From a virus, in the IMG/VR virus record IMGVR_UViG_3300010354_000019, positions 1-33,391 of that record: 33,391 nucleotides of DNA, one strand, 5' to 3'. The notes under the pieces were generated by a model, which worked only from the letters and a program-made list of their open reading frames with translations, did no database searches and was not told the origin of the DNA. The translations under genes were made by a program, and so were the position numbers. Shown piece by piece: positions 7,697-16,546 of this stretch (positions are counted from its first letter, which is position 1; each line of letters begins with the position of its first letter).

Positions 7697-8124
7697 AAAG
7701 CAGCACAGAGGTGGGCGAGTGGGTCTGCTCCCATACAGGGGGTGGCTACCATGAGGCTCGTTCTAACGCTATTGGGCTGCGTAAAGATGGCGAATTGGTG
7801 GCGGGTGTGGTGTACGAGAACTGGAACGGTCGTTCCGTCGTATGCCACATCGCATTTAAGGGCCGTCTTACCCCTACCTACCTTGCCGCCATATTTGATT
7901 ACCCCTTCAATGTGTGTGGGGTTGACAAAATTATCGCTCCCGTGTCAAGCGGGAATGGCAAAGCATTGCGTTTAGTGAGTAAAATGGGGTTCACCGAGGA
8001 AGCGCGTATCCATAACGCCGACACCGCCGGGGACATCGTGTTTTTAACTATGGCACGGGAGTCGTGCCGGTATCTAGGAAGGCGTTATGGGCAAAAAGTC
8101 ACCGAAACCACCTCCGGCACCTGA
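7681..8124 (+). CDS. GNAT-family N-acetyltransferase-like protein
   Basis: A 147-aa protein. The order of segments matches a compact GNAT fold: strand GELVAGVVYENWNG, central IAFKGRLTPTYLAAIFDYPF, then VDKIIAPVSSGNGKALRLVSKMGFTEEARI near residues 82-112, where the N-G-K-A-L-R helix and KMGF turn resemble the acetyl-CoA binding and C-terminal motifs of RimJ/RimL relatives. It overlaps the tail hub by 16 bp and the next gene by 38 bp, so it belongs to the late operon. The substrate is unknown. Similar small acetyltransferases occur in podoviral structural regions. Confidence 0.68.
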   Translation: MGWNIESSTEVGEWVCSHTGGGYHEARSNAIGLRKDGELVAGVVYENWNGRSVVCHIAFKGRLTPTYLAAIFDYPFNVCGVDKIIAPVSSGNGKALRLVSKMGFTEEARIHNADTAGDIVFLTMARESCRYLGRRYGQKVTETTSGT

Positions 8125-10021
8125 TTACGCCGCTGCGGCACAAGCGCAGGGACAGGCCAATCTTGATGCGGCACGGCTAACGGCCCGCATCTCCAACCCG
8201 AACGTATCCACGCCTTATGGCGGCCAGAAAGTCACATTCGGCAAGTCCGTTTTTGACGAATCGGCCTACAACAAGGCGATGGCCGATTACAACCGCCAAC
8301 TTGAGGCGTACAACCAGCAGCAAATTGAAAGCGCTGGCCCCATTGACCGCGAAGGCGATATGTACGGCATGGGAATTTATGGCGGTGGCGTCACCCGAAT
8401 CGGCGGTGTTCCTCGCCCTGTCGTTCCTACCCGTGAGCAGTTCACGACAACTAGCGATCAAGATACACCGTATATTGAACAGTATTTGTCGCCCGAGCAG
8501 CAGCGCATTTTAGAGGCGCAGCAGCGGGTTGACCTTGGGCTTGCCGGTCTTGGCGAAACCGCCCTAGGAACCGCACAGCGCGTTATAGGGCAGCCTTTCC
8601 AGCCCAACCTGCGTAACCTGCAAACCGAGCTTGGCGGGTACGGTCGGGTGCAACGCGCACCTGATTTGATGCGAATGGGACAGGCTCGCGCCGATGTTCA
8701 AGCGGGCGAAATGCCGACGTTGGACATGGCTCAATATGGGCAAGCGCAAGGCGGCCCCTACGGCGGTTTGTTTGGGTTTGCTCAAGGGGCAAGATCGCCG
8801 CTGCAACAGCAAACTGGATTAGATACGTCTGGTGTTGCTGGGGTGCAATATGCCCCCGATTTATCCCGATTGGGATACGCACGCGGTGAAATTCCGACTG
8901 AGCGATTGCAGCGTGGAATTGACACCTCGCAACTCGCCGCCATGCCGGTGTCGGCTGGAACAACGGCGCAACAAGCCATTTTGGCGCGGCTAACTCCGCA
9001 GTTGCAGGGTGAGCGTCAGCAGCTTTACACGCAACTTATTAACCAAGGAATTACGCCCGGAAGCGAAGCCTTCAACTCTGCAATGTCAGGGCAGCAGATG
9101 AAGGAAAACGACCTAATCCAACAAGCAGCGCTTGAGGGCATTAGGCTTGATATGGCCGCTCGCCAGCAAGGGTTTGGCGAAGCACAGGCCGCTGCACAGT
9201 TCGCCAACCAAGCCGCCCTTGGGCAGTTTGGCATGGGGTCAGAAGCGGCAGGTTTTTACAATCAAGCGTTGCAGCAAAATATCGGCACGGCGTTGGCGCA
9301 GCAACAAGCGCAGAACACCGCCCAACAGCAAGACTTTGCCCAGCGCGTAGCCGCAGGCGAGTTTGGCAACGAAGCGCAACGGGCTTTGTATGGCGCAGGG
9401 CTGCAAGGAGCAGAACTGCAAAACCAAGCTATTGCTCAAAACTTTGCCCAATTCCAAGCCGCTCAACAACTGCAAAATCAAGCGGTGGCGCAAAACCAAG
9501 CCGCCGCATTGGACGCTTATCGGGCGCTCCTTGGTGGTCAGGGGCAGGCGTTTGGTCAGCAGATGGATGTGCAGGCCGCTCGCAACGCAGCCTTGGCGCA
9601 GAACCAAGCCATTGCCGCCCAACAGCAGCAACTTGCCAACGCCGCGCAACTCCAGCGGTACAACCAAGCCTTGCAAGGCGCACAGTTTGGCAATACGGCG
9701 CTACAGCAGTCGTTGCAGCAACAGCTTGCCCTGCGTAATCAGCCGATCAACGAGATCGCCGCGCTTATGTCAGGCGTCCAAGTCAATATGCCGCAGTTCC
9801 AAGGCTACCAAGGCGCAAACGTGGCGGCGTCTCCGGTGTTTGCGGCAACGCAGGCAGCGGGCGATTACGCGCAGCGCAACTATCAAAACCAAGTTGCCAA
9901 CTACAACGCCCAAATGGGATTGCTCGGCGCACTTGGAGGCGCAGCAGGCACCGCCCTTGGCGGCCAGTTCGGCGGCGCAATAGGATCACGATTGTTCTCA
10001 ACTAAACCGGCGGGGCCGTAA
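8087..10021 (+). CDS. Gln/Ala-rich internal virion (ejection) protein
   Basis: A 644-aa low-complexity protein with about 100 glutamines, many in Q-Q or N-Q-A runs (about residues 370-560), predicted to be mostly helical. The N terminus MGKKSPKPPPAPDYAAAAQ is a common beginning of phage internal or tail-knob proteins. The C terminus LLGALGGAAGTALGGQFGG is a glycine-zipper segment, able to enter membranes, followed by a short polar end. Position after the tail hub and before two more long helical proteins suggests it is ejected with DNA to form a periplasmic or membrane channel. Function is inferred from architecture and order. Confidence 0.66.
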   Translation: MGKKSPKPPPAPDYAAAAQAQGQANLDAARLTARISNPNVSTPYGGQKVTFGKSVFDESAYNKAMADYNRQLEAYNQQQIESAGPIDREGDMYGMGIYGGGVTRIGGVPRPVVPTREQFTTTSDQDTPYIEQYLSPEQQRILEAQQRVDLGLAGLGETALGTAQRVIGQPFQPNLRNLQTELGGYGRVQRAPDLMRMGQARADVQAGEMPTLDMAQYGQAQGGPYGGLFGFAQGARSPLQQQTGLDTSGVAGVQYAPDLSRLGYARGEIPTERLQRGIDTSQLAAMPVSAGTTAQQAILARLTPQLQGERQQLYTQLINQGITPGSEAFNSAMSGQQMKENDLIQQAALEGIRLDMAARQQGFGEAQAAAQFANQAALGQFGMGSEAAGFYNQALQQNIGTALAQQQAQNTAQQQDFAQRVAAGEFGNEAQRALYGAGLQGAELQNQAIAQNFAQFQAAQQLQNQAVAQNQAAALDAYRALLGGQGQAFGQQMDVQAARNAALAQNQAIAAQQQQLANAAQLQRYNQALQGAQFGNTALQQSLQQQLALRNQPINEIAALMSGVQVNMPQFQGYQGANVAASPVFAATQAAGDYAQRNYQNQVANYNAQMGLLGALGGAAGTALGGQFGGAIGSRLFSTKPAGP

Positions 10022-10269
10022 TGAACAGCAGATATCAAAGTTTCAGCGGCCCTCTTTCTCGCCCACAGCGATTAGCCAATATGTTGCAGCGGCAAAGTGA
10101 CGCCTACACGCCGCCGCAGGATATGCAGTACAACCCGATGGTGGCATCGCAAGCCAAGCCGCAATATGGCCGTGTAGTACCGCGTGGCATGGCAAAGCCG
10201 CTATCACCTGGCATGGTGACGCCGCAAGGCGGGCGTTACAGAGGAGATTTTGACGATGGCCAAGAGTAA
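10021..10269 (+). CDS. Small conserved phage protein
   Basis: An 82-aa Pro/Gln/Arg-rich protein starting in a TAATG overlap with the previous stop and overlapping the next gene by 14 bp. It contains YQSFSGPLSRPQRLANMLQ and a Pro/Gly-rich C terminus ending DFDDGQE. No motif is recognised. It is coupled on both sides to ejection-type genes, so a minor virion or assembly role is plausible. Confidence 0.6.
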   Translation: MNSRYQSFSGPLSRPQRLANMLQRQSDAYTPPQDMQYNPMVASQAKPQYGRVVPRGMAKPLSPGMVTPQGGRYRGDFDDGQE

Positions 10270-11848
10270 CGTCCGATACATAGAGACGTTTCGCGCTCCA
10301 ACGGAGTACGAGCGTCAGATGGCCGAGGCTCGCCGTCGTCAGGCGATGGCAGAAGCCCTTGCACAGCAGGAATATCAGCCGATGGAGGGCGCTGCTGCGC
10401 CTATCCCGAAGGCTGCGCCGCTAGTAAAGGCATTGCAGAGTTTCTTGACCGCCCGCGAAGGCCGTAAAGCGCGTGAGGCAGCTGAGGAAGCCAAGGGGCT
10501 AGAGGATACATACGCTCAACGGATGCTTGGTCGCATGGAAGGCGGGTACGTTTACAAGCCCGACGCCGAACTGCAAACGCAGATGGCGAAACGCCCCGAG
10601 GAAACGCTGGATCAATACACTCAGCGTATGGAAACCACGCCGTTTGTGGGTCGCGCTGCCCCTGTTCCTGAGCAGACCGAATTGGGCGAGGTTACGCGCC
10701 AATCGCAGTATCGCCGCGCACCAGAAGAAGTGTTGGGCATGGCTTCAACCGGGCTTGGCGCTGCGGCGCTGAAAGATCGCCCAATTATGGCAGAGCGTTT
10801 AGCGTTAATGCTTAAAGAGCCAGAAAAGGCGAAATCGCCGTATGGTTCTATAGACCCATCTAAATTTACGCAAGCAAGTTTGCAAAAGTTTGATGCAAGC
10901 GTACAAGCGGGCAAACCTGATTACACGCTGCTCCAATCGCGTGAATACGCGGAACTTACCCCGCAACAACAAATTGATGCGATGTTTAGAACGGGTGAGT
11001 TTGGTATTAAAGGCGGCCAATATACGTTTGAAACCGGTCAAACCGCGCCACAACTGCGGTTCCCGTTCCAATCGCAGGTTACTGCGCCGCCTGCCGCACC
11101 TGCTGCTGTTCCGCAAGCAGGGCCGCCTCCAGTTGCTGCTACGCCGCGCCAAGCGCCAACTGCTCCTGTTGTGCCGCCCGCAGCGCCTCGCGTTGCTGCG
11201 CCGACCGCGCAAGCGCCTGCAACTGGCGAAAAACCAAAGCCGTTACCAGCCATTCAAGCCGCCCCAGAAAAAGATCGTATTCAGTTGCGATTGGATTACC
11301 CCAAGGCGCAGATGGCCGCACAAGTCGGTTTGGGCAAATTGGATCAGTTGGATGCGTACCTTGCCGACCTTGAAAACCATGCGGGATTGGATCGCATTGC
11401 AGGCAAATTTAATCAATATGAAAGTACTGATTATGATCCTTCGGCGTTATCGGCTCGTTCCTTGTTTAACGCATTTTTGCAAGGCACTAGTATCCAATCC
11501 ATCAACGAGGCAAAACAATCGTCTGCACAAGGCGGCGGTTATGGAAACATGACCGTTCAAGAATGGCCGCGACTTGAAGGCGCGTTTGGCGCAGTTGTTG
11601 CGGCAAAAGAACCCAACGATTTACGCCGCGCAATTCGCAATGCGCGAAAAGAGATTGATAAATCCCGAAATCGTTACAAATCGGTGTGGGAAGCAACTTA
11701 CGGCGACATGGACGTTGGGTATGTGCCGTCAGATTACGAACCAGAAAGTTTGGCGTATCCGCGAGCAAAGCCAAAGCAAAGCGAAAGCCGATCAATCGCT
11801 GATAGGATTCTTGAGGAAGAGCGTCAACGCGCTAAAGGAGTTCGGTAA
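10256..11848 (+). CDS. Internal virion (ejection) protein with Pro/Ala linker
   Basis: A 530-aa protein. The start is taken at ATG 10256 and not the in-frame TTG 10250 because GAGGAG at 10241-10246 is spaced 9 nt from the ATG. The N-terminal third is helical and charged (EYERQMAEARRRQAMAEAL). A long Pro/Ala/Thr linker (about residues 275-350, e.g. APPAAPAAVPQAGPPPV) joins it to a helical C-terminal region (about 360-530) ending in Arg/Lys/Glu-rich sequence. No enzymatic motif is seen. Location between two glycine-rich ejection-type proteins supports an internal virion protein. Confidence 0.62.
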   Translation: MAKSNVRYIETFRAPTEYERQMAEARRRQAMAEALAQQEYQPMEGAAAPIPKAAPLVKALQSFLTAREGRKAREAAEEAKGLEDTYAQRMLGRMEGGYVYKPDAELQTQMAKRPEETLDQYTQRMETTPFVGRAAPVPEQTELGEVTRQSQYRRAPEEVLGMASTGLGAAALKDRPIMAERLALMLKEPEKAKSPYGSIDPSKFTQASLQKFDASVQAGKPDYTLLQSREYAELTPQQQIDAMFRTGEFGIKGGQYTFETGQTAPQLRFPFQSQVTAPPAAPAAVPQAGPPPVAATPRQAPTAPVVPPAAPRVAAPTAQAPATGEKPKPLPAIQAAPEKDRIQLRLDYPKAQMAAQVGLGKLDQLDAYLADLENHAGLDRIAGKFNQYESTDYDPSALSARSLFNAFLQGTSIQSINEAKQSSAQGGGYGNMTVQEWPRLEGAFGAVVAAKEPNDLRRAIRNARKEIDKSRNRYKSVWEATYGDMDVGYVPSDYEPESLAYPRAKPKQSESRSIADRILEEERQRAKGVR

Positions 11849-13404
11849 TGCCTACCGCAGACGAATACGCGGATTGGATTGCGCGAAACCAAAACAAGCG
11901 CGGTACGCCTGAATTTCAGGCTTTCCTGAAGGCGTATGAAGAGGCAAAGACGGACGAAAGCCGCCCGCAAGAGCAATCTTGGTCTACGGCGTTGTCGCGT
12001 GGCGTGGCGCGTGTTCCAGAGCAAATTTCTGGCGCTATAGATTTTGTACGCAATTTGCGCCCAAGCGACGTAACTGAAGGGCTTGGCAGCATTGCGCCGA
12101 CACCGCTCAATATGTTGCGCGGCCAAAGCCCACTTACGGACGTTGAGACGTACGAAGCGATTGCCAATGCTCCAGCAGAGCGTTATGGCACCACAGCGCG
12201 AGCCAAGGAAACGATTGCGACCGATCCGCTTGGCGCAATGATGGACGTTTCCCTCGTTGGGCGTGGCATCGGCACTTTGTTGCGGCAAGTGCCAAAAGCC
12301 GAAAGACTTGGCAAGGCGTTAGAGAAAACTTCTGAATACATTGACCCGCTAACAATGGCGACCAATGTGGTCACTAAATTGCCGCGAGAGGCTGCTGCGT
12401 TTCGTTTTGGCGCAGAAAGCCCAGAGAAGCTGCGCGAAATGTCTACGGCGGCGTTTAAGCGAGCAAGTGACGCTGGCGTTGTGATTAAGAAAGACAAGTT
12501 CAACGATATGTTGGACGACATCAATTACAACCTTGATATTGATCCTGATGTTGTAACGACGCTAGAGCCGGGCGCTGCAAAGGCGTTTAAGGCACTTGAG
12601 TTGTACCGCGATCAACCAATAACGCTTGACCGTCTTTATAAATTGCGCCGCAAAGTCACGGCTTCTATTTCCCGAGATGCCACGGATAACGACATGGCAA
12701 AAATCTTGGGTGTGCGTGACAAGATTGATGATTTGATTGCTGATTTGAAGCCTGCTGACGTTATGGCGGGTGATCCTGCTGTAGCGGCCCCTGCTATCAC
12801 CGAGGCGCGTAACCTTTGGTCAAAAATGAGCAAAGGCGAGACGTTAGATGAGGCCGTTGAGCGGGCAAAAAACAAAACCAGTTTTTTTACCGCTGCGGGT
12901 TACGAAAACGCTTTGCGAACCGAGTTTCGCACCCTTGCTAACTCCAAACAGTTCCGCAGGTTTTCAAAACCAGAGCAAGAAGCCATCCTTGAGGTGGTGC
13001 GCGGCGGCCCGATTGACAATGCAATGCGGGCAATGGGGCGGTTCTTGCCAACTGGCCCGGTGACCGGCATCGCAACAGGCGGCGCGTATGCAATCAATCC
13101 TGCTCTCGCTGCAACTACAGCGACGATGGGTGCAGTTGGTCGTGCTGGCGCAACAGCAGGAACGGCGTATAACGTCCGTCAAGCTAGTCAGTTAATGCGC
13201 GGCGGCACAACGCTACCGCAAAAAATTGCATCGTTTTTACAAAACGATCAGCGTGTAAAGAAATTTGTAAAAGACAACCCGTCTATGGCTATGTCCATAG
13301 ATATGATGAAGAAGGCTGCTGCAACAGGCAGTAAAGTTGACCCCTATTATGCGCGGCAGTTGGCGGCTCAACTTGCGCGAATGGAAGAGGAGGAATCCAA
13401 GTGA
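11848..13404 (+). CDS. Internal virion (ejection) protein with glycine/alanine membrane-like segment
   Basis: A 518-aa mainly helical protein starting at ATG 11848 in a TAATG overlap, with AAAGGAG upstream. Near residues 400-440 there is an Ala/Gly/Thr-rich hydrophobic stretch (ATGGAYAINPALAATTATMG, GRAGATAGTAY), flanked by charged helices, as in DNA-ejection proteins that insert in the cell envelope. The C terminus is charged (QLAARQL-like helices, EEEESK). The gene is followed immediately by the tail fibre (GTGA overlap). Assignment is by order and composition. Confidence 0.62.
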   Translation: MPTADEYADWIARNQNKRGTPEFQAFLKAYEEAKTDESRPQEQSWSTALSRGVARVPEQISGAIDFVRNLRPSDVTEGLGSIAPTPLNMLRGQSPLTDVETYEAIANAPAERYGTTARAKETIATDPLGAMMDVSLVGRGIGTLLRQVPKAERLGKALEKTSEYIDPLTMATNVVTKLPREAAAFRFGAESPEKLREMSTAAFKRASDAGVVIKKDKFNDMLDDINYNLDIDPDVVTTLEPGAAKAFKALELYRDQPITLDRLYKLRRKVTASISRDATDNDMAKILGVRDKIDDLIADLKPADVMAGDPAVAAPAITEARNLWSKMSKGETLDEAVERAKNKTSFFTAAGYENALRTEFRTLANSKQFRRFSKPEQEAILEVVRGGPIDNAMRAMGRFLPTGPVTGIATGGAYAINPALAATTATMGAVGRAGATAGTAYNVRQASQLMRGGTTLPQKIASFLQNDQRVKKFVKDNPSMAMSIDMMKKAAATGSKVDPYYARQLAAQLARMEEEESK

Positions 13405-15029
13405 GCTTTAACGGCAGCGGCGTTTTTCAAATAAACACGGCAGGGCAACCCGTCGTATCAGGCACGGTTATCAGCAGCACGGCGTTCAACGCCCTGACCG
13501 CTGACCTTGCTACGGGTCTTTCCACTTGCGTTACCAAAGACGGCCAAACCACGCCAACCGCTAACCTGCCGATGGCGAACTATAAGTTCACCGGCCTTGG
13601 TGCAGGCACCGACGCGGGCGACTCGGCCACCCTCGGCCAAGTGCAAAGCACGGTCGTTAAGCTGATCGGCTCGGTATCGGGTACGGACACCATTACAGGC
13701 TCGCTGACGCCCGCTTTGACCGCCTATGCCGCAGGCCAGATGTTTTACTTTGTGGCTGCTGGCGACAATACCGGCGCTGTCACGATCAACATCAACAGCC
13801 TTGGCGCAAAGAACGTCACGAAGGACGGAACTACTGCGTTATCGGCAGCAGAAATTAAGTCAGGCCAAACCGTTGTGGTCGTGTACGACGGCACCCGATT
13901 CCAGATGGTTAATCCTGTTGTTGTCGGCCTTATTGGCGCTACAACTTCCGCAAAAACCGCGCTTGGAATAGCTGCTGGCGATAGCGTAACTACGGGAACG
14001 CTAAACACATTTGTTGGCGAAAATGCCGGTACGTCAGTAACAACCGGCGTTTCTAATACTGCTATTGGATACGACGCGGGAGGCGGCTCTAACAACCCTT
14101 CTTTTACAACTTACGTTGGTTATCAAGCAGGTAGAAACGTCCAATCCAACGGAAACACAGGTGTTGGCAATTCCGCTTTGCAAGGAGTGGGAACTTCTGC
14201 AACTGGTGGAAACAACACCGGCATCGGATTTTGGGCGCTTCGTGAAATTACAACTGGCGCAAGCAACACGGCTGTTGGCAACGTCGCTGGAGACAGTATC
14301 AACTCTGGCGCTTTCAATGTTTGCGTTGGTAGTTTTGCTGGTTCAGCTATTACCAGCGGTGGCAGTAACACGGTGCTTGGGTACTCTGCTGGCGGCAGCA
14401 TTACAACCGGCCAATTAAATTGCGCTATCGGCGATGCAGCATATAGCTCTGGCAATTATCAAAATTCGGCTTGTCTGGGTTATAACTCACAAGTAACGGG
14501 GTCTGATCAGGTACAACTTGGTGATTCAAACACCACTACTTATGTGTACGGCTCAGTCCAAAATCGTTCTGATGCGCGAGATAAAACAGAAATAGCGGAC
14601 ACCAATCTTGGGCTAGATTTTGTCATGGCTCTCAAGCCGCGCAAGTTTAAGTGGGATATGCGCGAAGATTACCGCACCACTCCTCCCGTAAAGCCAAACC
14701 CGGTGGACTTTCCTAATGATGACGCATACCAAGCTGCCATTAGCCAATGGCAAGATGATTACTCTAGCTGGCAAGAAGCAAGCAAATTAGCCAATTTGAC
14801 GCACAACGGTACGCATAAGCGCAATCGTTTCCACTATGGTTTGGTGGCGCAAGAGGTAAAGGCCACTATGGACGCAATGGGCGTGGACTTTGGCGGCTAC
14901 CAAGACCACAGCGTTAAAGGTGGCGACGATGTGTTATCCATCGGCTACGAGGAGATGATCGCTCCGCTAATCAAGGCTATCCAAGAACTCAAAGCCGAGT
15001 TTGACGCTTACAAAGCCACCCACCCCTAG
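13401..15029 (+). CDS. Tail fibre with beta-helix repeats and C-terminal peptidase S74 chaperone
   Basis: A 542-aa fibre. Residues 1-190 form an N-terminal attachment and linker region. About 195-375 carries roughly ten repeats of the N-T-x-V/I-G-x-x-A-G type (NTAIGYDAG, NTAVGNVAG, NTVLGYSAG), which resemble YadA-like left-handed beta-helices of trimeric fibres. Residues 390-542 are an S74 intramolecular chaperone: SDARDKTEI with Ser390 and Lys395 as the expected autoproteolytic dyad, then FHYGLVAQEV, VLSIGYEEMIAPLIKAIQEL and a terminal coiled coil. Self-cleavage before Ser390 would release the chaperone after trimer folding. Start GTG 13401 overlaps the preceding TGA with GAGGAGG upstream. 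Confidence 0.88.
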   Translation: MSFNGSGVFQINTAGQPVVSGTVISSTAFNALTADLATGLSTCVTKDGQTTPTANLPMANYKFTGLGAGTDAGDSATLGQVQSTVVKLIGSVSGTDTITGSLTPALTAYAAGQMFYFVAAGDNTGAVTININSLGAKNVTKDGTTALSAAEIKSGQTVVVVYDGTRFQMVNPVVVGLIGATTSAKTALGIAAGDSVTTGTLNTFVGENAGTSVTTGVSNTAIGYDAGGGSNNPSFTTYVGYQAGRNVQSNGNTGVGNSALQGVGTSATGGNNTGIGFWALREITTGASNTAVGNVAGDSINSGAFNVCVGSFAGSAITSGGSNTVLGYSAGGSITTGQLNCAIGDAAYSSGNYQNSACLGYNSQVTGSDQVQLGDSNTTTYVYGSVQNRSDARDKTEIADTNLGLDFVMALKPRKFKWDMREDYRTTPPVKPNPVDFPNDDAYQAAISQWQDDYSSWQEASKLANLTHNGTHKRNRFHYGLVAQEVKATMDAMGVDFGGYQDHSVKGGDDVLSIGYEEMIAPLIKAIQELKAEFDAYKATHP

Positions 15030-15036
15030 GAGCTAG

Positions 15037-15246
15037 ATGATGGAAATGGCACGGGACATTGGCCGTCACGACGCGCAGATTGAGACTTTGCAAGCAGACA
15101 TGGCCGAGATGAAAAAGGACGTACACGAAATCAAGCTAATGCTGGCCGAGGCAAAGGGCGGCTGGCGCACGTTGATGGCTGTGGGCGGGTTTGCGGCAGT
15201 TATGGGCGGCCTTTTCGTCAAGATTGTTGATTGGCTTTGGAAGTAA
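15037..15246 (+). CDS. Small membrane protein of lysis cassette (XhlA-like)
   Basis: A 69-aa protein: an N-terminal amphipathic coiled coil (DAQIETLQADMAEMKKDVHE, residues 12-31) followed by one C-terminal transmembrane segment (LMAVGGFAAVMGGLFVKIV, about 46-64). This is the layout of haemolysin XhlA-like accessory holins. AGGAG at 15028-15032 precedes ATG 15037 (ATG 15040 is an alternative). It opens a four-gene lysis block. Confidence 0.68.
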   Translation: MMEMARDIGRHDAQIETLQADMAEMKKDVHEIKLMLAEAKGGWRTLMAVGGFAAVMGGLFVKIVDWLWK

Positions 15247-15249
15247 CCC

Positions 15250-15507
15250 ATGAATATGCAGAAGATTGTGGATATGTTGTTCCCGGTGCTGCTGGCCGCT
15301 GTCGGCTGGCTGCTCGCGGAAATCGCATCGTTCAACAATCGCCTAATCGCCATTGAGTCCAAAATTCCTATCCTGATTACCGAGGACGGAGTGCCGACTG
15401 ACAGCCCGTTAAGCGCAGCGCGTCGTCAGGAATTGAAGGACGACATTATGGAGGACATTCACGACCTACAGGTGCGCGTCAAACTGATGGAGGAACGCAA
15501 CAAATGA
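15250..15507 (+). CDS. Small lysis-cassette membrane protein with cytoplasmic or periplasmic coiled coil
   Basis: An 85-aa protein with one N-terminal transmembrane segment (MLFPVLLAAVGWLLAEIA, about 9-26) followed by a charged helical domain (QELKDDIMEDIHDLQVRVKL). The reversed layout relative to its neighbour suggests the two could be partners, for example an accessory holin, antiholin or spanin-like component. No lipobox or Rz/Rz1 signature is seen, so the precise lysis role is open. The stop overlaps the holin start (ATGA). Confidence 0.6.
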   Translation: MNMQKIVDMLFPVLLAAVGWLLAEIASFNNRLIAIESKIPILITEDGVPTDSPLSAARRQELKDDIMEDIHDLQVRVKLMEERNK

Positions 15508-15989
15508 TGACAATGGTTAGCACGTTCCTGTCGTTCCTTGCGGGCGGCCTTCCTAAGATTCTTGAGATCTTCCAAGACCGGCAGGACAAAAAGCACGAAC
15601 TTGCCCTTGTTGCCGCTCAGAAAGAGCGCGAACTAGCCCTCGCAGAACGCGGGTTTATCGCCCAAGCACGGGTTGAGGAAATCAAACTAGAGCAGATCCA
15701 AACTCAAACGGCAGGCGAGGAGCGCCAAGCCCTGTACCAGCACGACGTTGAGATCGGCAAAGGCGCAAGCCAATGGATGATCAACCTTCGTGCCTCGGTG
15801 CGTCCGGTTGTTACCTACATTTTTGTGCTGGAACTAGTTGCCATCAACATTGCAGGCGTCTGGTATGCCTACAACACAGGTGTACCGTTTGCCGCCGCGA
15901 TGGCTGAAGTGTTCTCAGATGACGAGATGCTGATACTGTCGTCAATCATTGCCTTCTGGTTTGGCACGCAGGCATTTGGTAAGAAATGA
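15504..15989 (+). CDS. Holin, GTA-type three-TM family
   Basis: A 161-aa membrane protein with an N-terminal hydrophobic helix (TMVSTFLSFLAGGLPKIL), a long charged helix (about 25-85), then two transmembrane segments (VVTYIFVLELVAINIAGVWY and MLILSSIIAFWFGTQAFG). The central ASVRPVVTY and the terminal IIAFWFGTQAFGKK match the holin family first described in gene transfer agents and widespread in proteobacterial phages. It would permeabilise the inner membrane to release or activate the lysozyme two genes downstream. Confidence 0.74.
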   Translation: MMTMVSTFLSFLAGGLPKILEIFQDRQDKKHELALVAAQKERELALAERGFIAQARVEEIKLEQIQTQTAGEERQALYQHDVEIGKGASQWMINLRASVRPVVTYIFVLELVAINIAGVWYAYNTGVPFAAAMAEVFSDDEMLILSSIIAFWFGTQAFGKK

Positions 15990-16546
15990 GCGTTGTTTAC
16001 TGGATAAGACTTGAGAATTATTTTGATATGAACTCTGATGGGTACATCGGGGTTGCAGTTGATTTTAATAGCAGACTTGCCCGACATCGCTCTATTACGT
16101 CACGCAGTGACTGTCATTTTGGAAGAGCCATCCGGTATCACGGCTGGAAAAATATGTTGTGCGATGTGATCTTTTCAGGTTCAGATGCAGAGTGTTATTC
16201 GCTAGAAGGTAAGTTACGCCCTGATTTTCAGATAGGCTGGAATGAAGCGATTGGTGGATGCGGCGGGGATCGTAGTGAATATATTAACTATGCGGCAAGG
16301 GGCAAGCCTGTAGGAAATACAAAACCAAGAAGAGGATTGGAAAACCCATTTTTTGGTAAATCACACAGTAAAGAAGCCCGACGTACACAGACGATTGCTC
16401 GCTCTCAATCTGTAATACGAACTCCAGACGGGATATTTTTTGGGTTTAATTCACTTGCTAGGCACTTAAAAGTTCATAAAGCGACTGCTAAAAACATAGC
16501 GTTGAAGCAGGGGTGGGAAATTGAAAGTAAGCCCTCGCTGTATTGA
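15986..16546 (+). CDS. GIY-YIG homing endonuclease
   Basis: A 186-aa protein with a GIY-YIG nuclease domain (VYWIRL at 3-8, GYIGVAVDF at 19-27, Arg in FNSRLARHRS, Glu in AECYSLEGKLRP, then GWNEAIGG), a NUMOD3-like DNA-binding motif (GLENPFFGKSHSKEARR, about 117-133) and a C-terminal NUMOD1-like helix-turn-helix (PDGIFFGFNSLARHLKVHKA). This is the classic modular layout of a mobile homing endonuclease. Its base composition is visibly more AT-rich than the neighbours, consistent with recent invasion. It overlaps the holin stop (ATGA) and the lysozyme start, so it is freestanding with no obvious intron. Confidence 0.85.
   Translation: MSVVYWIRLENYFDMNSDGYIGVAVDFNSRLARHRSITSRSDCHFGRAIRYHGWKNMLCDVIFSGSDAECYSLEGKLRPDFQIGWNEAIGGCGGDRSEYINYAARGKPVGNTKPRRGLENPFFGKSHSKEARRTQTIARSQSVIRTPDGIFFGFNSLARHLKVHKATAKNIALKQGWEIESKPSLY

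Noticed and set aside
9363-9983. 206-aa plus-strand frame within the Gln-rich protein
   Set aside because: A shifted frame of CAA/GCC-rich DNA giving Arg/Pro/Ser-rich sequence without a family pattern.
10890-11552. 220-aa plus-strand frame within the ejection protein gene
   Set aside because: Out-of-frame Arg/Leu-rich product in the Pro/Ala linker region; the main frame is continuous and coupled to neighbours.
14000-14500. CRISPR-like repetition in the fibre gene
   Set aside because: The regularity is protein-level (NTxVG beta-helix repeats); the DNA repeats are degenerate and have no spacers.
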